Source of the DNA: Streptomyces caeruleatus
GTDB taxonomy: Bacteria; Actinomycetota; Actinomycetes; Streptomycetales; Streptomycetaceae
Assembly: GCF_001514235.1 (NCBI RefSeq)
Contig: NZ_KQ948931.1
Span: forward strand, 369,729-433,728
DNA: 64,000 bases
Direction of reading: 5' to 3'
A program made the translations under genes and the position numbers. A model generated the notes under the pieces. That model did no database searches. It worked only from the letters and a program-made list of their open reading frames with translations, and was not told where the DNA came from. Below, one piece after another: positions 51,251 to 60,407 of the stretch. Numbering within the stretch: the stretch's first letter is position 1; every line of letters starts with the position of its first letter.

Positions 51251-52546
51251 ATGACCACCAGCCCGGAGCGGCGCTACGCGGACCGCATCGAGGAGTTCTC
51301 GGACCGCCACCCCTTCGCCATCGACGCGGTGCTGGTCATGGCGCTGATGGGCTGCGCGACCCTCGGCAGCATGCTCACCCTGCCCGGCGCCGAACCGCCG
51401 GACCAGGACCGGACCGCCACCGCCCTCATGGGCCTGTCCTGCCTCTCCCTGCTGAAGCACCGCACCCACCCGCGCGTCGCCGTCGTCGTCTCCGGGCTCT
51501 GTGCGGCGACCGTGGTCGGACTCGGATACCTCCTGACCCCCCTGCTGCTGGCCCCCGTCATGGCGGCGCTCTACTGGCTGGCCACCCTCACCGACCGCCG
51601 GACCACCCGCGCCTACGGCATCACCACCCTGGTGGGGGTGATCGTCGCGGCGGCGTTCTCCGACTCCATGGAGCACATCTCGCTGCTGCTCAGGACGCTC
51701 GGCCCGCTGTTCTGGCTGCTGCTGCCGCTGGCCGCCGGCAACATGACCCGGCTGCGCCGCGCCTACCTGGCCGCGGTGCAGGCCCGTGCCGAGCACGCCG
51801 AGCGCACCCGGGAGGAGGAGGCCCGGCTACGGGTCACCGAGGAGCGCATGCGGATCGCCCGCGAGCTGCACGACGTCGTCGCCCACCACATGGCGCTGGC
51901 CAACGCCCAGGCCGGCACGGCCGCGCACCTCGCGCTGACCAGCCCCGAGCAGACGAAGGCGATCCTCACCGACCTCACCGGCACCACGTCGTCCGCGCTG
52001 CGCGAGCTGAAGGCCACGCTGGGGCTGCTGCGGCAGAACGGCGACCCGGACTCCGCCCCGCTGGAGCCCTCGCCGGGGCTGGCCCGGCTGCCCGAGCTGG
52101 TCTCGGCGTGCGCGTCGGCCGGGCTCAAGGTCACGGTCACCACGGACGGCGAACCCCAGCACCTGTCCCCCGGCGTCGACCTGACCGCCTACCGGATCGT
52201 CCAGGAGGCGCTCACCAACGTCACCAAGCACGCCTCCACCCAGGCCGCGAACGTCCGGTTCGAGTACACCGGGTCCCGGCTGACGATCACCGTCAGCAAC
52301 GACGGTCCGGTCGCCGCAGGGGCCACCGCGCCCTCCTTGTCCTCCTTGTCCTCCGCGTCCTCCGCGTCCTCCGAGCCCGACGCCGCGCGGAGCCAGGGCT
52401 TCGGCGTCATGGGCATGCGCGAGCGCGCCCGCTCCATCGGCGGCGACCTGTGCGCCGGGCACCGTCCCGAGGGCGGCTTCGAGGTCACCACCGCACTGCC
52501 GCTCCAGCCGTACGCGGCCGAAGCGGGTGGGCCTGCGCCCGCGTAG
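51251..52546 (+). CDS. NarL/DesK-type sensor histidine kinase, orphan
   Basis: Encodes 431 residues from ATG 51251 (GGAGAG upstream). The membrane part has several hydrophobic segments (about 25-165). The HisKA_3 phosphoacceptor region is RIARELHDVVAHHMALANAQ with His207; the ATP-binding region includes ALTNVTKHASTQAANVRFEY and GFGVMGMRERARSIGGDLCA. A Ser-rich repeat (LSSLSSASSASSEP) interrupts the ATPase domain before the G1/G2 loop. No response regulator is adjacent, so its partner is elsewhere. Confidence 0.92.
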   Translation: MTTSPERRYADRIEEFSDRHPFAIDAVLVMALMGCATLGSMLTLPGAEPPDQDRTATALMGLSCLSLLKHRTHPRVAVVVSGLCAATVVGLGYLLTPLLLAPVMAALYWLATLTDRRTTRAYGITTLVGVIVAAAFSDSMEHISLLLRTLGPLFWLLLPLAAGNMTRLRRAYLAAVQARAEHAERTREEEARLRVTEERMRIARELHDVVAHHMALANAQAGTAAHLALTSPEQTKAILTDLTGTTSSALRELKATLGLLRQNGDPDSAPLEPSPGLARLPELVSACASAGLKVTVTTDGEPQHLSPGVDLTAYRIVQEALTNVTKHASTQAANVRFEYTGSRLTITVSNDGPVAAGATAPSLSSLSSASSASSEPDAARSQGFGVMGMRERARSIGGDLCAGHRPEGGFEVTTALPLQPYAAEAGGPAPA

Positions 52547-52662
52547 GGTCGCTGGGCTTGCGCCCGGGTCGGGTGCGTGGGCCCGCGTGCGAGAATGCGG
52601 GTCCGCTCCTCTCTGTCGCCCGCCCGCCCGCCCGCCCGTCCGCCCGATCCAGCGAGGTTCCC

Positions 52663-53358
52663 GTGGCCAAGCCCGTCGCCCGTGAGCCCTTGCGCCGCAA
52701 CTCGAGGGCCAACCGGGCACGCATCCTGGCCACGGCCCGCCGTGAACTCGGACGGAATCCCGACGTCACGCTGGAGGAACTGGCGCGAGCCGCCGGTGTC
52801 GTACGGCGCACTCTCTTCGGCCACTTCCCGGGGCGCGAGGCGCTGTTGGAGGCCCTCGCCGAGGAGGCCGCCGAGAGCCTGCGGGGCGCGCTGGCGGCCG
52901 GGGTGCCGTCCGCGCGGGACGAGTCCGCTGAGCTGTCGCTCGCCCGCCTCGCGTTCTCGATGTGGCCCGTCGGCGACCGCTACCGCCTGCTCCTGGCCCT
53001 GGCCCAGCGCGACCTGGGCGCGCACCGCGTTGCCGAGGTCCTCGCCCCGGCCCGTGCGACAGCCACGGCCATCCTGGAGCGCGGGCAACGCGACGGCGTC
53101 TTCCACACCCATCTGCCCGCCGCCGCGCTGAGCGCCGTCCTCGAAGCGATGACCGTCGCGCTGCTGGAGTCGGTCAACGACGGCGTCCTGGAAGACGACG
53201 GCGCCCGCACCGCCATCGCCACGCTCATCGCGGCCGGGGTGCCGGAGGCGCGGGCGTGTGAGGTGGCCGAGGCTGTTGCGGCTACGGCGGCGGTGGCGGA
53301 GTCGGCGGTGGCGGAGTCGGCCGTGGAGCCGGGGGCGGCGGCGACTGAGCTGCGGTGA
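52663..53358 (+). CDS. TetR-family transcriptional regulator
   Basis: Encodes 231 residues from GTG 52663. The N-terminal HTH is NRARILATARRELGRNPDVT then LEELARAAGVVRRTLFGHFP. The C-terminal ligand-binding part includes FSMWPVGDRYRLLLALAQRD and ERGQRDGVFHTHLPAAALSA. It strongly resembles the TetR protein at 58768 and is probably its paralog. Neighbours do not reveal a divergent target here; the kinase upstream is on the same strand. Confidence 0.92.
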   Translation: MAKPVAREPLRRNSRANRARILATARRELGRNPDVTLEELARAAGVVRRTLFGHFPGREALLEALAEEAAESLRGALAAGVPSARDESAELSLARLAFSMWPVGDRYRLLLALAQRDLGAHRVAEVLAPARATATAILERGQRDGVFHTHLPAAALSAVLEAMTVALLESVNDGVLEDDGARTAIATLIAAGVPEARACEVAEAVAATAAVAESAVAESAVEPGAAATELR

Positions 53359-53555
53359 CGCGCCGTTGGTCCGTCAGTCCGCTGGCCGGAGTCTCACTCG
53401 CGCGTCCGTGGCACCGGTTCCTGCCTGTCGGTCGCGGGCCGGACATAGCTGCGCCAGCATGTACAGGGCGGGAGCACGCTGGTAGGGGGCGGTTTTCGTT
53501 CCTCCGCCGCAGGTCAACACCGCAGCGAGCATCGGAGTCGCTGTTCCGGGTACAG

Positions 53556-53717
53556 ATGCTCACCGATGACGAGAGGCTGAGCCGGGCTGCGCAGGTGGTG
53601 TTGCCGGACATTACGGCACTGTCCAAGAAGGACAGCAGAACCGAACTCGACGAGGCCAGGGTACGGACCCGTGACGACATCGACCGGCTGGTCAGAGCGG
53701 CCAAGCTAAATCTCTGA
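53556..53717 (+). CDS. Small protein or C-terminal fragment of unknown function
   Basis: ATG 53556 opens 53 codons with natural-looking composition (MLTDDERLSRAAQVVLPDIT; ELDEARVRTRDDIDRLVRAA). The frame continues upstream to 53355, where a GTG overlaps the TetR stop, but that part looks non-coding. No ribosome binding site is obvious. It may be the remaining tail of a larger broken gene. Family not recognised. Confidence 0.35.
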   Translation: MLTDDERLSRAAQVVLPDITALSKKDSRTELDEARVRTRDDIDRLVRAAKLNL

Positions 53718-53765
53718 GGCGAAAGCAGCCGCACTCGCGGAGGTGGTTCGCTTCCGGCCGTCCGG

Positions 53766-55154
53766 TCAGCTGCCTCCCCTCCTCGCCCCACCCCGCCCCT
53801 CCCCGAACCTCACCGCCGCCACCCCCAGGTCCACGATCGGGGCGGGATAGTCCAGGCCCGCACGGGCCGCTTCGTCGAGATGTGTAAGGCGGTGGAGCGT
53901 TCCGGCGTCGAGGTGGCGCAGTTCCGGGAGCCAGCGGCGTACGTACTCCCCGGTGGGGTCGAAACGGCGGGCCTGGGCGAGGGGGTTGAGGAGGCGGTTC
54001 GGGCGGGTGTCTGTGCCGGTGCCGGCGGTCCACTGCCAGTTGAGCTGGTTGTTGGCGATGTCGCCGTCGACCAGCAGGTCCAGGAAGTGGCGGGCGCCCA
54101 CCCGCCAGTCCACGTAGAGCGTCTTGGTGAGGAAGCTCGCCGCGAGCAGCCGGGCCCGGCCCGGCATCCAGCCCTCGTGGCGCAGCTGCCGCATGCCCGC
54201 GTCGACGACGGGGTAGCCGGTGCGGCCCTCCTGCCACGCTTCGACTTCCCCGGGGGCGTGGCGCCAGCGGTCGTGCCGGGGGCGGTAGTCGTGGGCGGCC
54301 GTTTCGGGACGGGCCGCCAGGACCTGGTGGTGGAAGTCCCGCCAGGCGAGCTGGCGGACGTAGGCGTGCGACCCGGCGTTGTCCTGGGCGCGGGCCCGGT
54401 GCAGGAGTTCGGTGGGGGACAGACAGCCGAAGTGCAGATACGGCGAGAGCCGCGAGGTCGCGTCGGCGGCCAGGTCGTCGTGCCGCTCGTCGTAGGCGGA
54501 CAGCGGTCCGGACAGCCATGACCGCAGCCTGCGCCGCGCCTCGGACTCCCCTCCGGCGGGCAGACCGGGCGACGGGGAGCCGACCGCGAGGGAATCGGCG
54601 CCGGGCAGGTCCGCCGAGGGCACGTCGGGCACCCGTACGGTGTGCGGCGCCCGCAGGACGCCCCGCACGGAGAAGCTCTCCCAGCGGCGGAAGTACGGGG
54701 TGAAGACCGCGAAGTGGTCCTTGCCGCCGCCCGAGGGTGTCAGCGCCCCCGCCGGTACGGCCGTCAACGAGGCGTCGTGCACGCGCAGTTCACGCCGGTC
54801 GCCGGCCAGTGCCGCGCGGAGCCGTTCCTCGCGCCGTACCGCGTACCGGCTCACCCCGCCCGCGAGGTGCACGGCGTGGGCGCCGGTCTCCGCCGCCACC
54901 CGGCAGGTCTCCTCGACCACGTCCCCGAGCCGCACCACCAGCCGGCCGCCCCGCTCCCGCAGGGCCGCGTCGAGGTCGGCCAGGCTGTCGGCCAGGAAGG
55001 CCGCGCGGTTGGGCACGGCGAAACCGGCGCGGCGGATGCCGGTGTCGACGACGAAGAGCGGGACCACGCGTTCCGCGTCTCGCAGAGCGGCCCGCAGCAC
55101 CGGGTTGTCGTGCACCCGCAGGTCCGCGGTGAACAGGGCGACGGAGACGCGCAC
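53766..55154 (-). CDS. phr: Deoxyribodipyrimidine photolyase (CPD class I)
   Basis: Encodes 462 residues. The N-terminal antenna domain begins VSVALFTADLRVHDNPVLRA. The FAD-binding C-terminal domain shows LSPYLHFGCLSPTELLHRAR, YPVVDAGMRQLRHEGWMPGR, LYVDWRVGARHFLDLLVDGD and IANNQLNWQWTAGTGTDTRP, ending with the RFDPTGEYVRRWLPELR motif. These identify a class I photolyase that uses blue light to split pyrimidine dimers. It is 15 bases downstream of the SDR/DUF2867 gene, which it follows in one operon. Confidence 0.95.
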   Translation of the reverse strand: MRVSVALFTADLRVHDNPVLRAALRDAERVVPLFVVDTGIRRAGFAVPNRAAFLADSLADLDAALRERGGRLVVRLGDVVEETCRVAAETGAHAVHLAGGVSRYAVRREERLRAALAGDRRELRVHDASLTAVPAGALTPSGGGKDHFAVFTPYFRRWESFSVRGVLRAPHTVRVPDVPSADLPGADSLAVGSPSPGLPAGGESEARRRLRSWLSGPLSAYDERHDDLAADATSRLSPYLHFGCLSPTELLHRARAQDNAGSHAYVRQLAWRDFHHQVLAARPETAAHDYRPRHDRWRHAPGEVEAWQEGRTGYPVVDAGMRQLRHEGWMPGRARLLAASFLTKTLYVDWRVGARHFLDLLVDGDIANNQLNWQWTAGTGTDTRPNRLLNPLAQARRFDPTGEYVRRWLPELRHLDAGTLHRLTHLDEAARAGLDYPAPIVDLGVAAVRFGEGRGGARRGGS

Positions 55155-55169
55155 GGTTCCTCGATCCCG

Positions 55170-56717
55170 TCAGCGGGTGCGGGCCGGTTCAGCGGCGGCC
55201 GATTCGGCCTCGGCCGCGGCCGCGATGTTGCGGGCCATGCCGCCGAAGACCGCGGAGTGGAACGGGGCCACGCCCCACCAGTAGGCGTGCCCGGCCAGGC
55301 CGTGCGGATGGAACAGGGCCCGCTGCCGGTACACCGCGCCCCCTCGTGGACCCGGGTCGACGGTCATCTCCAGCCAGGCCAGGCCCGGCAGCCGCATCTC
55401 CGCGCGCAGCCGCAGCAGCCGGCCCGGCTCGATCTCCTCCACTCGCCAGAAGTCCAGGCTGTCGCCGACCCGCAGCCGGGTCGCGTCCCGACGGCCCCGG
55501 CGCAGGCCGACACCGCCCACCAGGGTGTCCAACCAGCCGCGCAGGGACCAGGCCAGCGGCGCGGAGTACCAGCCGTTCTCGCCGCCGATCGCCTCCACCA
55601 CCCGCCACAGCGCCTGCGGCGACGCCGCGACAGTCCGCCGGCGGTCATCCGTGTAGAGGCTGCCGCCCGCCCAGTCCGGGTCGGTCGGCAGCGGGTCGCT
55701 GGGGGCGCGGGGCGTCGACGCCGAGGACCATCGGGTGGCCACGTCGGCGTCCCGCACGCGCCGCAGAGCCAGCCGGATCGCCCGGTCGAGGGTGACCGGC
55801 CCCCCGGGTGGCTCCGGCACGTACCGGACGATGTCCCGCTCGGCGCAGACCACCTCGTGCTTCAGGGACTCGACCAGAGGGCGGGCGAGAGCGCCCGGGA
55901 CCGGGGTGACAAGGCCGACCCAGAGGCTGGACAGCCGGGGAGTGAGCAGCGGAACGGGGACGATGACGCGTTTCGGCAGCCCGGCGACGACGGCGTACCG
56001 CCGCATCATCTCCTCGTACGTGACGACATCCGGCCCGCCGATGTCGAAGGCTCGGTTCACGCCGCAGGGCAGCCGCGCGCACCCCACGAGGAGGCGGAGC
56101 ACGTCGCGGACGGCGATCGGCTGGATGCGGGTGCGCACCCAGCTCGGGGTCACCATCACGGGAAGCCGTTCGGTCAGATACCGCAGCATCTCGAAGGACG
56201 CCGAACCCGAACCGATGATCACGGCGGCCCGCAGTACGGCGGTCGGTACGCCCGAGGCCAGGAGGATCCGGCCCACTTCGGCGCGGGACCGCAGATGGGG
56301 TGACAGGGCGTCCTCGGGTACTCCGGACGGGCTCAGCCCGCCGAGGTAGACGATCCGCCGGATGCCGGCAGCACGCGCCTGCTCACCGAAGATCCTGGCC
56401 GCGCGCCGGTCGGTCTCCTCGAAACCCCGCCCGGTGTTCAGCGCGTGCACCAGGTAGTACGCGACGTCCGTTCCCTCCATGGCCGCGCGCACGGACGCCT
56501 CGTCCAGCACGTCCCCGCGCACGGCTTCGGCCTGCCCTGCCCACGGTTGGTCCCGCAGCTTGCCGGGTGAGCGGGCCAGACAGCGCACCGAGTACCCGGC
56601 CGCGAGCAGCTCCGGCACCAGCCTGCCGCCCAGGTAACCGGTGGCGCCGGTGACCAGACAGCGCAGCGGCCGGCCGTCGTCGGTGGAGCCGTCGTAGGTG
56701 GAGCCGTCGTCGCTCAT
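55170..56717 (-). CDS. SDR-type NAD(P)-binding protein with DUF2867 domain
   Basis: Encodes 515 residues from ATG 56717; 69 codons of open frame upstream are unconserved. The Rossmann motif is CLVTGATGYLGGRLVPELLA, with GDVLDEASVRAAMEGTDVAY and YLGGLSPSG typical of extended SDRs acting on NAD(P). The C-terminal DUF2867 domain contains TRLRVGDSLDFWRVEEIEPG and HGLAGHAYWWGVAPFHSAVF. A DGST repeat is seen near the start. It forms an operon with the photolyase, a recurring actinobacterial pairing. The substrate is unknown. Confidence 0.88.
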   Translation of the reverse strand: MSDDGSTYDGSTDDGRPLRCLVTGATGYLGGRLVPELLAAGYSVRCLARSPGKLRDQPWAGQAEAVRGDVLDEASVRAAMEGTDVAYYLVHALNTGRGFEETDRRAARIFGEQARAAGIRRIVYLGGLSPSGVPEDALSPHLRSRAEVGRILLASGVPTAVLRAAVIIGSGSASFEMLRYLTERLPVMVTPSWVRTRIQPIAVRDVLRLLVGCARLPCGVNRAFDIGGPDVVTYEEMMRRYAVVAGLPKRVIVPVPLLTPRLSSLWVGLVTPVPGALARPLVESLKHEVVCAERDIVRYVPEPPGGPVTLDRAIRLALRRVRDADVATRWSSASTPRAPSDPLPTDPDWAGGSLYTDDRRRTVAASPQALWRVVEAIGGENGWYSAPLAWSLRGWLDTLVGGVGLRRGRRDATRLRVGDSLDFWRVEEIEPGRLLRLRAEMRLPGLAWLEMTVDPGPRGGAVYRQRALFHPHGLAGHAYWWGVAPFHSAVFGGMARNIAAAAEAESAAAEPARTR

Positions 56718-56906
56718 GCCGGTCGCACGTCTGCCGGTCGAGTGCGCCTTGTCCGGCGACGGGCGGCGGACCGGGCCGCAGGAAATGTCATGGCTCTCAT
56801 GTCTTCCCGGGACGTGCCCCCTCCGAGGGGCTCTGTCGCTGTTCCCTGAGGCCATGCTTGGGTCCGGAGGCGAGCACCGCAACCTCGCGGTGGGGCGAAC
56901 ACTCCG

Positions 56907-56934
56907 GGGCCGTGCGCCGCTCAAGGCACGGCCC
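56907..56934 (-). terminator. Terminator after the MFS exporter
   Basis: A 9-bp perfect stem (gggccgtgc / gcacggccc) with a 10-base loop, 20 bases after the exporter stop. Confidence 0.7.
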
Positions 56935-56953
56935 GCTCCGGGGTGACGGCGTC

Positions 56954-58633
56954 TCAGGCGACGCCCGTGCGGGCCTCCTGGGCCTCCTGGGCCTCCTGAG
57001 CCTCCTGGGCCTGCGGCGCGTTCTCGGGGGCGCGCTTGTCGGTTTCCTTACGGCTTCCGGTTCCGCTTCCGCTTCCGCTTCCGCTACGGCTACGGCGGCC
57101 CGGCAGCACCGCGAGGACGATCAGCGTTCCGGCGGCCATGATGATGCCGCCGACCAGGCTGGTCTGGGCGACGCTGTGGGCGAAGGCCTCGTGGACGGCG
57201 TCGACCAGGGCCTGGGCCTGCTGGGCGCCGCCGGCCGGGTTCTTCGCGACCTCCTCGGCCACCGCGAGCCCGGCGCCGACCGAGTCCTTGGCCGTGTCCA
57301 GGGCCGAGGCGGGCAACTGCCCGCCGACCAGGTCGGTCAGCTCGTCCCGGTAGGCCGTGCCGAGCAGGGAGCCCAGCAGCGCGATGCCGAGGGAGCCGCC
57401 GAGTTCCATGGAGGTGTCGTTGGCGCCGCCGCCGACGCCCAGTTCGGACTCGGGGAAGGAACCCATCACGGTGTCGGTGGCGGGGGACACGCTGAGGCCG
57501 ATCGCGAAGCCCAGCATCATCATCGGGGCCAGGAAGTCGGTGTACGTCGAGCCCTTGTCGACCTGGGTGAGCAGGAAGACGCCGGCGGTGCCGATGACCA
57601 TGCCGGCCACGACCATCGCCTTCACCCCGAGCTTCGGGGTCAGCTTCCCGGTGACGGCGGCACCGAGGAAGACCGCTCCGGCCAGCGGCAGCAGCCGTAC
57701 GCCGGTCTCCAGGGCGTCGTAGCCGAGGACGAACTGGAGGAACTGGGTGGAGTAGTAGATCGCGCCGAAGGTGCCGAAGAAGAAGAACAGCACCGCGATC
57801 ATGGAACCGGTGAAGGGACGCAGCGTGAACTTGCGCACGTCCAGCATGGGGCTCGGGTGGCGCAGCTCCCAGGCCACGAACGCGAGGAGACCGACGCCGG
57901 CGACGACGGCCGCGGTGACCGGGCCGGCGCCCCAGCCGAAGTGCGGGCCCTCGATGGTGGCGTAGACGAGGGAGCCGATGGAGACGATCGAGAGCAGCCC
58001 GCCGATGTAGTCGATCCGGCCCATGCCGTTGGCCTTGGACGGCGGCACCAGTATCAGCGCGCCGACGACGGCGACGACGGCGATCGGCACGTTGATCAGG
58101 AACGTCGAGCCCCAGGCGTGGTCCTCCAGGAGCCAGCCGGCGATCAGCGGACCGACCGCGATGGCGAGGCCCGACGTGGCGCTCCAGGCCGTGATCGCCT
58201 TGCCGCGCTCGGCCCTCGGGAACGTCGCCACGAGCAGGGACAGGGTGGCCGGCATGACGACGGCGGCACCGACGCCCATGACCGCGCGTGCGGTGATGAC
58301 CAGCGCCGTCTCGTCGACCAGGCTGCCCATCACCGACCCGCCGGCGAAGATCAGCAGACCGGTGACCAGGGCACCGCGACGGCTGTACTTGTCGCCGATC
58401 GCGCCCAGTACGAGCATCAGCGCGGCGTACGGGACGGTGTAGCCGTCGATCACCCACTGCAGGTCGCTGCTGCCGAGGTTCAGGTCCCGGGTCATGTCGG
58501 GCGCGGCCACGATCAGCGACGTGTTGGCCATCACGACGATCAGCAGGCTCAGGCAGAGCACGAGCAGGGCCCACCAGCGGCGTGTGTACGGCCCGGTCAT
58601 CTTCTCTACGGGTGTGGAGGCAAGGAAGGGCAC
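56954..58633 (-). CDS. MFS drug exporter (DHA2, 14 helices)
   Basis: Encodes 559 residues. It has the profile of EmrB/QacA-type exporters: VVMANTSLIVAAPDMTRDLN, SSDLQWVIDGYTVPYAALML, motif A GAIGDKYSRRGALVTGLLIF and motif C LAIAVGPLIAGWLLEDHAWG. The C-terminal tail carries SGSGSGSGTGS and QEAQEAQEAQEA repeats. It is divergent from a TetR gene with an inverted repeat between them, so efflux is probably induced when the ligand releases TetR. Confidence 0.94.
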   Translation of the reverse strand: MPFLASTPVEKMTGPYTRRWWALLVLCLSLLIVVMANTSLIVAAPDMTRDLNLGSSDLQWVIDGYTVPYAALMLVLGAIGDKYSRRGALVTGLLIFAGGSVMGSLVDETALVITARAVMGVGAAVVMPATLSLLVATFPRAERGKAITAWSATSGLAIAVGPLIAGWLLEDHAWGSTFLINVPIAVVAVVGALILVPPSKANGMGRIDYIGGLLSIVSIGSLVYATIEGPHFGWGAGPVTAAVVAGVGLLAFVAWELRHPSPMLDVRKFTLRPFTGSMIAVLFFFFGTFGAIYYSTQFLQFVLGYDALETGVRLLPLAGAVFLGAAVTGKLTPKLGVKAMVVAGMVIGTAGVFLLTQVDKGSTYTDFLAPMMMLGFAIGLSVSPATDTVMGSFPESELGVGGGANDTSMELGGSLGIALLGSLLGTAYRDELTDLVGGQLPASALDTAKDSVGAGLAVAEEVAKNPAGGAQQAQALVDAVHEAFAHSVAQTSLVGGIIMAAGTLIVLAVLPGRRSRSGSGSGSGTGSRKETDKRAPENAPQAQEAQEAQEAQEARTGVA

Positions 58634-58667
58634 GGGGACTCCCAGGACAAGCGGGATGGGGGTGCGT

Positions 58668-58718
58668 TATTTGCACATCAGTGAGCAGACTAGTTTCTTG
58701 CCCGTCCATGTGCAAATA
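58668..58718. promoter_or_regulatory. Probable TetR operator between MFS and TetR genes
   Basis: An 11-bp perfect inverted repeat (tatttgcacat 58668-58678, atgtgcaaata 58708-58718) spans an A+T-rich segment with promoter-like composition. It lies between the divergent genes at a suitable position to control both. Confidence 0.65.
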
Positions 58719-58767
58719 TCGCGGTGCGCCACTTGTCCCACTTGCCCCCTCACTCCGAGGTCCCGAC

Positions 58768-59526
58768 GTGACCAGCCCGACCACCGCCCCGCCACCCGCA
58801 CGACAGCGCCGTAGGACGCCTGTCACGCGCGCCCGCATCCTGGGCGCGGCCCTGCGGGAACTGGGCCGCGACCCCGACTGCAGCCTCGGTGACATCGCCG
58901 AGTCGGCAGGTGTGGCGCGGCGCACCCTCTACACGCACTTCGCCGGCCGGGCGGCGCTGGTGGAAGGCCTCGCCGAGGACGCCGGGGCAGCGATACGCCG
59001 CGCCATCGCCGACGCGAGCGCCCTCGGCCCCCCGGGCGCTGACCTCGACTCCGACCTCGACCCCGACCTCGACCCCGACGCCGACCCCGACGCCGACCCC
59101 GACGCCGACCCCGACGCCGACCCCGCGAGTGCCCTGGCCCGCTTCGTCCTCACCCTGTGGCCGGTCGGCGACTGCTACCGCACCCTGATGGGCCTCGCCC
59201 GCCAGGACCTGGGCCCCCACCAGGTGAGCGACCTCCTAGCGCCGGCCCGTGAGACGGTCGCCGGCATCCTCGCCGAGGGGCAGCGCCGGGGCGTCTTCCA
59301 CACCGTCGTTCCGCCCGGCCCGCTCAGCGGCGCCATCGAGGCCCACCTGCTCGCGCTCCTCGGCACCGTCAACTCCGGGATCTGGGCCGACGACGGCACG
59401 GGCGCCGCCACCGCCGCCCTGATCGCCGCCGGGGTCGACAGCGACACCGCCTCCGCCACGGTCCACCGACTGCACGCCACCACCCGGTTCACCACGCGGT
59501 TCCGTCCGCCCCACCGAGCCCACTGA
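58768..59526 (+). CDS. TetR-family transcriptional regulator with Asp-Pro repeat insert
   Basis: Encodes 252 residues from GTG 58768. The HTH is TRARILGAALRELGRDPDCS then LGDIAESAGVARRTLYTHFA. The ligand domain includes TLWPVGDCYRTLMGLARQDL and GQRRGVFHTVVPPGPLSGAI. Between helices there is a repeat of DPDADP units (about 92-118) encoded by a 12-bp tandem repeat. The rest aligns with the TetR protein at 52663. It is the probable repressor of the divergent MFS exporter. Confidence 0.93.
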   Translation: MTSPTTAPPPARQRRRTPVTRARILGAALRELGRDPDCSLGDIAESAGVARRTLYTHFAGRAALVEGLAEDAGAAIRRAIADASALGPPGADLDSDLDPDLDPDADPDADPDADPDADPASALARFVLTLWPVGDCYRTLMGLARQDLGPHQVSDLLAPARETVAGILAEGQRRGVFHTVVPPGPLSGAIEAHLLALLGTVNSGIWADDGTGAATAALIAAGVDSDTASATVHRLHATTRFTTRFRPPHRAH

Positions 59527-59626
59527 GGAGGGCCCCGCCACGGCGGACGGCCTGAGCGCCCGCTTCTCCGGGAGCTCCGTCACTTTCCGGCCCGAGGTCG
59601 CGTGACCGACCGCTGGCCCCGGCGAC

Positions 59627-60165
59627 CTACCTCTCCACGAAGAACGCCAGGTGCTCCGGCGCCGGGCGGAGCAGGCCGTCGCGGACGGCGAGGGCGGTGA
59701 CCTCGGCGCGGGAGGCGGTGCCGGTCTTGCGGAGCAGGTGCTCGACATGGGTGTGCACGGTCCGCGGGGAGAGGAACAGGGCCTCGGCGATGGCCCGGTT
59801 GGTCTCGCCGGTGGCCGCGCGGGTGAGCACCTCCAGTTCGCGCGGACTGAGTCCGTACGGAACTCCCGCGGGTCCTCGCCGTCCGCGGAGATGGACGGCG
59901 GCAACTCCCGCTGTACGACATTGCGGTACCAGGGCGTCGCCACGAACTCACCGGCCAGGGCCTGCGCGGTCCCGGCGGCGTAGCCGATGCCCGCCAGCTG
60001 GACGTGGGCGCCGGTCAGCGGGTCCACGGTGAGCAGCGTCGCCGCGTCCAGGGGCAGGGCACGGGCGAGTTCGCGCAGGGCCTCGGCGCAGGCGGAGACG
60101 GTGTCGTGCTCGCGGGTGAGCATGCCGATGCGGGTGGCCGCCGCGATCTGGTGGTGGCTGAGCAT
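59627..60165 (-). pseudogene. LuxR-type regulator broken by large internal deletion
   Basis: ATG 60165 (GGAGGC upstream) begins MLSHHQIAAATRIGMLTREH and runs through ADGEDPREF. It is then joined out of frame to the C-terminal HTH: YGLSPRELEVLTRAATGETN, RAIAEALFLSPRTVHTHVEH, LLRKTGTASRAEVTAL. I estimate more than 100 codons missing at the junction (near 59858-59866). The intact HTH lacks a start, so the gene is inactive. It is divergent from the amidohydrolase it probably once controlled. Confidence 0.8.
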
Positions 60166-60280
60166 ACGAGCCTCCGGGGAGCGGCTCGGGACGGACCACG
60201 AGGGTCGAGGGAGCACGACGGTATCGGTATTTCTACGGATGGTGGAGTGGGGCGGGGCGGTCTTTCCTGGTCGGCACAGC

Positions 60281-60384
60281 CCGCCGACCCGCCGACCCGC
60301 CGACTCGCCGACTCGCCGACTCGCCGACCCGCCGACTCCCTGGGTCCCTGGGTCCCTGGGTCCCTGGGTCCCTGGGGCCCTGGG
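60281..60384. repeat. Two adjoining 8-bp tandem arrays upstream of the amidohydrolase
   Basis: Seven copies of ycgccgac (60281-60336) are followed directly by six copies of tccctggg (60337-60384, one variant). They lie just before the amidohydrolase start, in the divergent region with the broken LuxR gene. Confidence 0.85.
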
Positions 60385-60407
60385 TCCCGATCCCGAAGGA
60401 AGCCCCC

